Part shown: positions 57,197 through 64,000 of the stretch, in pieces
Numbering within the stretch: position 1 is the first letter of the stretch
How the letters are laid out: each line of letters begins with the position of its first letter
Assembly: GCA_031272275.1 (NCBI GenBank)
Contig: JAISUC010000009.1
Coordinates: 1 to 64,000 of the forward strand
DNA length: 64,000 bases
Origin: Actinomycetes bacterium
GTDB lineage: Bacteria > Actinomycetota > Coriobacteriia > WRKU01 > WQUG01
Direction: 5' to 3'
Notes under the pieces: model-generated
Database searches by the model: none
What the model was told of the DNA's origin: nothing
The model's input: only the letters and a program-made list of their open reading frames with translations
Translations under genes and position numbers: made by a program

Positions 57197-57951
57197 CGAG
57201 AGATGGGGGAAACGAGGGGAGCATGGGCACGGGGATCGAGTCGACCGGGGCGACCGGCCCGACTGTGGCGAACGCGTCGACCGCGGATGCCGGCGACGTC
57301 GGCACGCGGCTGAAGAAGGGCTTGTTCATTACCCTGGAGGGCGGCGAGGGCGCCGGAAAATCAACCCAGATGCGCCTGCTGGGCCAGCGGCTGCGTGAAC
57401 GGGGTTTGGATGTGTTGTGCTTGCGCGAACCGGGGTCCAGCCCCATCGGCGAGGCGATACGTGATGTCTTACTGGATCCCGGAAACACCGATTTGACCCC
57501 GATGGCCGAACTGATGCTGTATGAGGCCGCGCGCGCCCAGATGGTCGCTGTCGTGGTGAAACCGGCCTTGGACGCCGGGCGTGTGGTTCTGTGCGATCGT
57601 TTTGCCGATAGCTCGACGGCATACCAAGGGGCGGGGCGTAATCTGGGACCCGAGCCGGTTGCACGCCTGAACCGGTTTGCGTCGGCGGGTATCGTTCCGG
57701 ACCGGACGATACTGTTGGATATTCCGGTGTCAGAGGGGCTCTGTCGAGCCGAATCGGTGTTGGAAAACCTCAGCAGCGGCGTCTTGGACCGCATGGAACA
57801 GGAAGGCCTGGACTTTCACCAGGCGGTACGCGATGGATTTTTGGAGTTGGCGGCGCTCGACCCCGAACGCGTACGCGTCGTGGATGCCACGCGTCAGCCG
57901 GCCGAGGTCGCAGAACGCATCTGGGCGGAAGTAAGCGACCTGTTTGTATGA
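57193..57951 (+). CDS. tmk: Thymidylate kinase
   Basis: The enzyme phosphorylates dTMP to dTDP. The core has LFITLEGGEGAGKSTQMRLL (P-loop), REPGSSPIGEAIRDVLL, the DR motif LCDRFADSSTAYQGAGR and the lid. The protein carries an extra 35-45 residue low-complexity N-terminus. ATG 57193 overlaps the upstream stop (ATGA); ATG 57223, after GAGGGGAGC, is an equally good start with a shorter tail. It overlaps holB by 4 bp, the common tmk-holB arrangement. Confidence 0.93.
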   Translation: MTRDGGNEGSMGTGIESTGATGPTVANASTADAGDVGTRLKKGLFITLEGGEGAGKSTQMRLLGQRLRERGLDVLCLREPGSSPIGEAIRDVLLDPGNTDLTPMAELMLYEAARAQMVAVVVKPALDAGRVVLCDRFADSSTAYQGAGRNLGPEPVARLNRFASAGIVPDRTILLDIPVSEGLCRAESVLENLSSGVLDRMEQEGLDFHQAVRDGFLELAALDPERVRVVDATRQPAEVAERIWAEVSDLFV

Positions 57952-59078
57952 CGACGAAGTGTGCGGCACAATTCTGGGATCGCGTTGTCGGCCAGGAGCG
58001 TACGGTGGCGACCCTGAAAGGGGCACTTGCCACAGGTACTCTAAGTCACGCCTACCTGTTTGTCGGACAACAGGGTCTGGGTAAAATTAACGCGGCGCGT
58101 GCCGTTGCAGGCGAGTTGTTCTGTACCGGAACGGGCGGAGGAGCACGCTGCCCGGCATGTCAGCGTCTGGCGCGCGATGCGCATGCCGATTTCCGCATCC
58201 TGGAACCCGAGGGTAAGGCCGCGTGGTTGATGGATCAGATTCGCGAGCTGAACTACGAGGCGACGCTGGCTGCGGTTGATGCGCCGCTGAAAGTATATGT
58301 CCTGCGTGCGGTTGACCAAATGCCGGCTGCCCCTGCCAATGCTTTGCTGAAAACACTGGAGGATCCGCCGGAAAACACCCTGTTCATTTTGCTGGCGACG
58401 ACTTTGGATCGGGTGCTTGCGACCATACGCTCGCGTTGCCAGATACTGCGATTCACGCCGCTGTCGCCGGCACGTTCACTCGCGGCATTGCAGGCAAAGG
58501 TGGATGTCGACGAGGCACGCGCGCGCGTTGCGCTGGCGGCTGCCGGCATGATCGTGCCGGTGGCACGCGATTACCTGAACAACCCCAAGCAGCAACAGGC
58601 ACGCGCCGAGGTCCTGCGCGTCTTGCGCGATTTGCCCCAAGCAGACGCCCTGGACGTGCTGGAACTGGCGGCTGCCATCCGGAAATCCATTTCCGCACCG
58701 GTCGAAGAAATCAAGGCGGACCTGGCGGCACGTGCGCTGCAGGCGGCAGAAACCATGGATACCACGGCGATAAAAAAACTGGAAGCGTATAATAAAAGGC
58801 GCGTTTCAGAGGCGGAGTTACAGGGTATCACCGTGGTCTTGAATATCATAGCCGGCTTGCTGCGTGACGCCTTGTGTCATTCGCAGGGGGCGGGGCATCT
58901 GATTGACAACATCGATGCCACAGACCTGATAGCCGATATCGCCGCCATTGCCGGTGCGGAGGCAATCCGTGCCGGCCAAGAAAGCGTCCACGATGCGCGT
59001 GCGCAGCTGGCGTCCAATGTCAATACGCAGCTGGTGCTGGAAGCCCTGCTGCTGAAGCTACGAGAGGTATTGGTATGA
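57948..59078 (+). CDS. holB: DNA polymerase III delta-prime subunit
   Basis: The 376-residue clamp-loader subunit has WDRVVGQERTVATLKGAL, LSHAYLFVGQQGLGKINAARAVA, a zinc pair CPAC, DQMPAAPANALLKTLEDPPENTLFIL and RSRCQILRF. The P-loop reads GQQGLGKIN, lacking the Thr/Ser that binds Mg-ATP, as expected for a non-hydrolysing stator subunit. The start overlaps the tmk stop and its end overlaps the PSP1 gene by 4 bp, giving tmk-holB-PSP1, a conserved order. Confidence 0.92.
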   Translation: MTTKCAAQFWDRVVGQERTVATLKGALATGTLSHAYLFVGQQGLGKINAARAVAGELFCTGTGGGARCPACQRLARDAHADFRILEPEGKAAWLMDQIRELNYEATLAAVDAPLKVYVLRAVDQMPAAPANALLKTLEDPPENTLFILLATTLDRVLATIRSRCQILRFTPLSPARSLAALQAKVDVDEARARVALAAAGMIVPVARDYLNNPKQQQARAEVLRVLRDLPQADALDVLELAAAIRKSISAPVEEIKADLAARALQAAETMDTTAIKKLEAYNKRRVSEAELQGITVVLNIIAGLLRDALCHSQGAGHLIDNIDATDLIADIAAIAGAEAIRAGQESVHDARAQLASNVNTQLVLEALLLKLREVLV

Positions 59079-60601
59079 CCCCCGAAATACAGCCGGACAC
59101 AACCGCGGAACAGGTGCAGAGCTCCGACTCGCCCGAAAACGTGACTGCAACCCCGATGGTCGAGGTCGTGGGCGTGCGATTCCGCTATTCAAAGACCCTG
59201 TGGTTCGACCCGGACGGGTACGAGCCCAAGCTGGGCGACACGGTGATTGTGTCGACCGACCGCGGGACCGAGGCCGGCGAATGCGTGTTGGAGGTCTGGG
59301 AGGTCCCGGAAAGCGATTTGGCGGCCCCGTTAAAGCCGGTCAAACGCATCGCGAACGAACGGGACAGGGAGCGCTTGGAGCGTCTGGCGGCACGCGAACG
59401 CGAGGCTATGCCGACGTTTCGGGCGCAAATCGAGGCGTTTGCGCTGGACATGAAGCCGGTGGATGTCGAGATTTTGTTCGGCGAGGAAAAGATGGTGTTT
59501 TATTTCGCCGCCGAGGAACGGGTCGATTTCCGCGCCTTGGTGCGCGAGTTGGCGGGTATTTTCCATTCGCGTATCGATATGCGTCAGGTGGGGGTGCGTG
59601 ACGAGGCGCGGATGGTGGGCGGCATCGGGCATTGCGGCGAGATGCTCTGTTGTGCGCGGATGGGCGGCGAGTTCAACCCGGTTTCGATTCGTATGGCCAA
59701 AGACCAGGGCTTGCCGCTGAATCCGACCAAGATTTCGGGGCTGTGTGGGCGGCTGATGTGCTGTTTGCGCTACGAGGTCGAGGCGTACAAAGACTTCAAT
59801 CGGCGTGCGCCGCGCAAGGGCTTGGCGGTGGATACGCCGCGGGGCGAGGGCAAGGTGATCGAACTGGATGCCCTGCGCGAGCAGGTCACGCTGCAGTTTG
59901 CCGGTGACGTACACGCGGATTCACCGATGGGGCTGCCGGCATCCGACAAGCTGAAGGTTGATTTGTGCCGCCTGCATTGTGAGCAGGGATGCAAGAAATG
60001 TTCGCTCAATGCAGACGACCTGGACGACATCGAACAGGAACTGCTGGTGGCGCGAAACTCCACGCTGTCGGCGCTGGGTTTGGGCTTCGGGTCGCTGACG
60101 TCGACCCAGGGAACGGCTGCGGCGATTGACAACGGCGAGAGTTCGGGGCAGCGTCCCGGGCAGTCCGGTGCACGCAGTGGTCGCGGCGGTCGCGGCGGAA
60201 GCGGTGGGGGCGAGGCGTCCGGCGAACAGCGCAAGCGCAGGCGCGGCCGCGGCCGCGGGAAGTCGTCCGGTGAGCGGCAGGCGGCGCAGGCGGGACCTGC
60301 CGGCGGCGACAACGCTGCCGGATCCGGCGCCCGGACGGCGCCGTCCGGTCAGACGGGCGGGGGACGTTCCGGTAGCTCCAATAGTTCCGGTAGGGGACAG
60401 AATCGCAAGCCGCGCCAGCGGCAACGCAACGCAGCGCAGAGCCGCGGAAACACCGGCGGTGCCACAGGCGGCACAGGCGGCAGCAACGGCAGGCACAGGC
60501 GCGGTCAGGGAGGCGGGCAGGCGCAGGGTCAGGCGTCGTCGTCCGCGCCCACTCCCCCGTTCGGCCAGCGTATTCCGCGGCGGCGCAACCGCAGCGAATA
60601 G
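59075..60601 (+). CDS. PSP1-domain protein (RicT/YaaT-like) with a long Gly/Arg-rich tail
   Basis: The 508-residue protein has the PSP1 domain in the first 330 residues: VEVVGVRFRYSKTLWFDP, GDTVIVSTDRGTEAG, RQVGVRDEARMVGGIGHCGEMLCCARM, KISGLCGRLMCCLRYE and CKKCSL. The cysteines bind Fe-S in B. subtilis RicT, which acts in RNA processing. After residue 345 follows a tail of about 165 residues of Gly, Ser, Arg, Gln and Asn (RGGRGGSGGGEASGEQRKRR) that may bind RNA. It overlaps holB by 4 bp. Confidence 0.88.
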   Translation: MTPEIQPDTTAEQVQSSDSPENVTATPMVEVVGVRFRYSKTLWFDPDGYEPKLGDTVIVSTDRGTEAGECVLEVWEVPESDLAAPLKPVKRIANERDRERLERLAAREREAMPTFRAQIEAFALDMKPVDVEILFGEEKMVFYFAAEERVDFRALVRELAGIFHSRIDMRQVGVRDEARMVGGIGHCGEMLCCARMGGEFNPVSIRMAKDQGLPLNPTKISGLCGRLMCCLRYEVEAYKDFNRRAPRKGLAVDTPRGEGKVIELDALREQVTLQFAGDVHADSPMGLPASDKLKVDLCRLHCEQGCKKCSLNADDLDDIEQELLVARNSTLSALGLGFGSLTSTQGTAAAIDNGESSGQRPGQSGARSGRGGRGGSGGGEASGEQRKRRRGRGRGKSSGERQAAQAGPAGGDNAAGSGARTAPSGQTGGGRSGSSNSSGRGQNRKPRQRQRNAAQSRGNTGGATGGTGGSNGRHRRGQGGGQAQGQASSSAPTPPFGQRIPRRRNRSE

Positions 60602-60713
60602 TCCGCGCGTGAAAATTCGCGAACGGCAAGGCACCCGTATAGGATAATATTTGCGATTCGCCTCTTTGCGTTTTATCGTGTTGGTGGGCACGAAAGCAAG
60701 GAGGCGAGTTACG

Positions 60714-61835
60714 ATGAAGAAAGTCACTGAGCGCGGCTGCAATCGGTGCCTGAAACCGGGCCGGTCGCAGATCCGAACCACCATTGCAACACACACCCAC
60801 CGCATGCGTTTGCGCAGACTCGTCGGCATGATTCTGGCACTGGCGGCAGGTCTGACCGGTATGTTGATGATGCCGATTCCTGCAGCCGATACGGTTGCGT
60901 ATGCGCGGGTAAAACGTCCGAAGAGCAGCTCGAAAGCCATCAAGCGCGCCACGCGGAAGTTCTTTGAGAGCCGGGCTGTGGTGGCCATCGTGCATCGCGG
61001 TGAAAGCAAGCAGGACATGGATGACTATGCAATCGACGCACAGTGGGGCGTGCGCGCTTATCCCGCGGTCAAATACCGCTACATCGAAAAGAAAAAGAGC
61101 CCTGATCTGCTGGAGATTCACCTGTATATCCGCTATTTATCCTATACCGGCACCGGTTCGGTCAAAGATTTATCCCCGACCGGCAACCGCGCAAAGGCCT
61201 ACCGGCGCGGGGTCGAGCGGTTTTTCAGCGGACGCACCGTCAGCGACGGCACAAAGACGTTCAAGCTGAAAGTGGTGTGGCATTCGTACGCCTATCGGAC
61301 GCGTGATGCCATGGCGGATGCGCAGGTGTTCTATGAGGTTGCGTTTGGATCCGGCTGTCCGGTCGACGGGTCCGGTTGTGGGTCGTATCGCTGGTATCAC
61401 GCCCATTCGGCGGGTCCTTTGTATGGCGGCACACTGGTCATCCCCGATGCCAAACAAATCGGGTACGGGCGCGCGCCGGTCACCGGGGCGAAATACCAGG
61501 CGATGGCGGCGCATGAAACCGGGCATCTGTTGGGCCTGGATGATGCGTATGCCTGCGTGGTGAACGGGCACACGGTCGATCGCATGGCGGAAAACTCTGA
61601 GACCTGTTGCAAAGTCGCCGGTCAGTGGTTGAATCTGATGGCGACGCCCTTTGCCCGGGACACGCAGCTGTTGGTCAATGACGTCGAGATGATGCTGGAA
61701 TCGGAAAGCGACGCCGCTGACGGTGGCGCCTTTATGCAGTCCTATCGCAGTGTCAAACAGGCGGGGGCCGACACGCGGATATCGGACGCCATCACCGACC
61801 ACACCGACAAAGCCCACGCCGCAGCAGCCCGTTAG
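60714..61835 (+). CDS. Secreted zinc metalloprotease-like protein
   Basis: The 373-residue protein starts at ATG 60714 behind AAGGAGG. A basic N-terminus and a hydrophobic core (residues 35-57) ending PAADTVAYA form a signal peptide. The zinc motif HETGHLLGLDDAY (near residue 266) fits HExGHxxGxxD metalloproteases (metzincin-like), and the downstream NLMAT could be the Met-turn. Several Cys pairs (CPVDGSGC, CCK) suit an extracellular protein. I do not recognise a named family. It lies between the PSP1 and lpd genes with its own gaps on both sides. Confidence 0.75.
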   Translation: MKKVTERGCNRCLKPGRSQIRTTIATHTHRMRLRRLVGMILALAAGLTGMLMMPIPAADTVAYARVKRPKSSSKAIKRATRKFFESRAVVAIVHRGESKQDMDDYAIDAQWGVRAYPAVKYRYIEKKKSPDLLEIHLYIRYLSYTGTGSVKDLSPTGNRAKAYRRGVERFFSGRTVSDGTKTFKLKVVWHSYAYRTRDAMADAQVFYEVAFGSGCPVDGSGCGSYRWYHAHSAGPLYGGTLVIPDAKQIGYGRAPVTGAKYQAMAAHETGHLLGLDDAYACVVNGHTVDRMAENSETCCKVAGQWLNLMATPFARDTQLLVNDVEMMLESESDAADGGAFMQSYRSVKQAGADTRISDAITDHTDKAHAAAAR

Positions 61836-61916
61836 GCTCCATTGGGGGCCACTAGGGCCCACCTGGGTCAACCGGGGCGCGAAAACGTCCCCCCGTCCTG
61901 CTACACTGTATTCTCT

Positions 61917-64000
<2,084 letters not shown>

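Overview
The window looks like chromosomal DNA of a GC-rich actinobacterium, most probably class Coriobacteriia (Eggerthella/Slackia/Adlercreutzia-like). Grounds are the gene content (cytochrome bd oxidase, membrane-bound uptake hydrogenase, selenocysteine machinery, multihaem c-type cytochrome, ffs-dnaX-ybaB-recR, ruvCAB) and start sites that often lie directly behind a -10 box, as in leaderless actinobacterial mRNAs. The taxonomic call is inference; no rRNA is present.

Layout. 1-2.2 kb: a cut-off minus-strand gene, a small membrane protein, a frameshifted slipin and the SRP RNA. 2.3-5.2 kb: dnaX, ybaB, recR. 5.2-9.3 kb: a divergent rSAM/selenodomain cluster with two fused transferases, a C_GCAxxG_C_C protein, and an ArsS-like radical SAM protein fused to a TVP38-type membrane domain. 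9.8-17.4 kb: a secreted multihaem protein followed by copper-handling genes (HMA-TauE-cupredoxin fusion, DUF2318 lipoprotein, copA, copZ). 17.4-17.7 kb: a candidate type I toxin-antitoxin locus. 18-20.5 kb: an MBL-fold hydrolase, a hydrogenase maturation protease, a short YedF and a membrane protein. 20.5-24 kb: FMN riboswitch-ribU and cydAB. 24.3-32.8 kb: a polar amino acid ABC operon and a five-gene peptide/nickel-type ABC operon. 33.3-38.8 kb: yebC, ruvCAB, csp, a nitroreductase and agmatine deiminase. 38.9-44.9 kb: ACP-wecB-MBOAT, glnA, rplJL. 45-54 kb: a selenium/hydrogenase island (Cys-rich protein, selD, selA-selB-selC, hydrogenase small subunit, large subunit and cytochrome b). 54.1-64 kb: a LysR regulator, an MFS transporter, fumarase beta subunit, tmk, holB, a PSP1 protein, a secreted metalloprotease, lpd and the start of ligA.

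Selenium is the thread through the window. The hydrogenase large subunit appears to stop at ...SFDP, but the next codon is UGA and reading through it gives DP-U-VGCGVHVI, the family's C-terminal nickel-binding motif with selenocysteine in place of the first cysteine. A hairpin starts 10 nt after that UGA. selD has an in-frame UGA at codon 22 with a hairpin at the same 10-nt spacing. selA, selB and tRNA-Sec lie between these two genes. A matching maturation protease (18.7 kb), a possible nickel importer (27.6 kb), YedF, a LysR protein resembling the selenium-metabolism type, and the rSAM/selenodomain cluster fit the same theme.

The second theme is short interspersed repeats. Family A (about 16-20 bp, GGGGGAGTrCGTCCCG) occurs nearly twenty times in both orientations, in intergenic DNA and in frame inside genes (dnaX, arsS, copA, cydA, selA, agmatine deiminase, MBOAT). 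Family D (about 70 bp with a hairpin) occurs next to csp, downstream of selD, and inside the TauE fusion gene, where it seems to have built a cytoplasmic loop. Families B and C are longer intergenic repeats. None resembles a CRISPR array or a complete insertion sequence.
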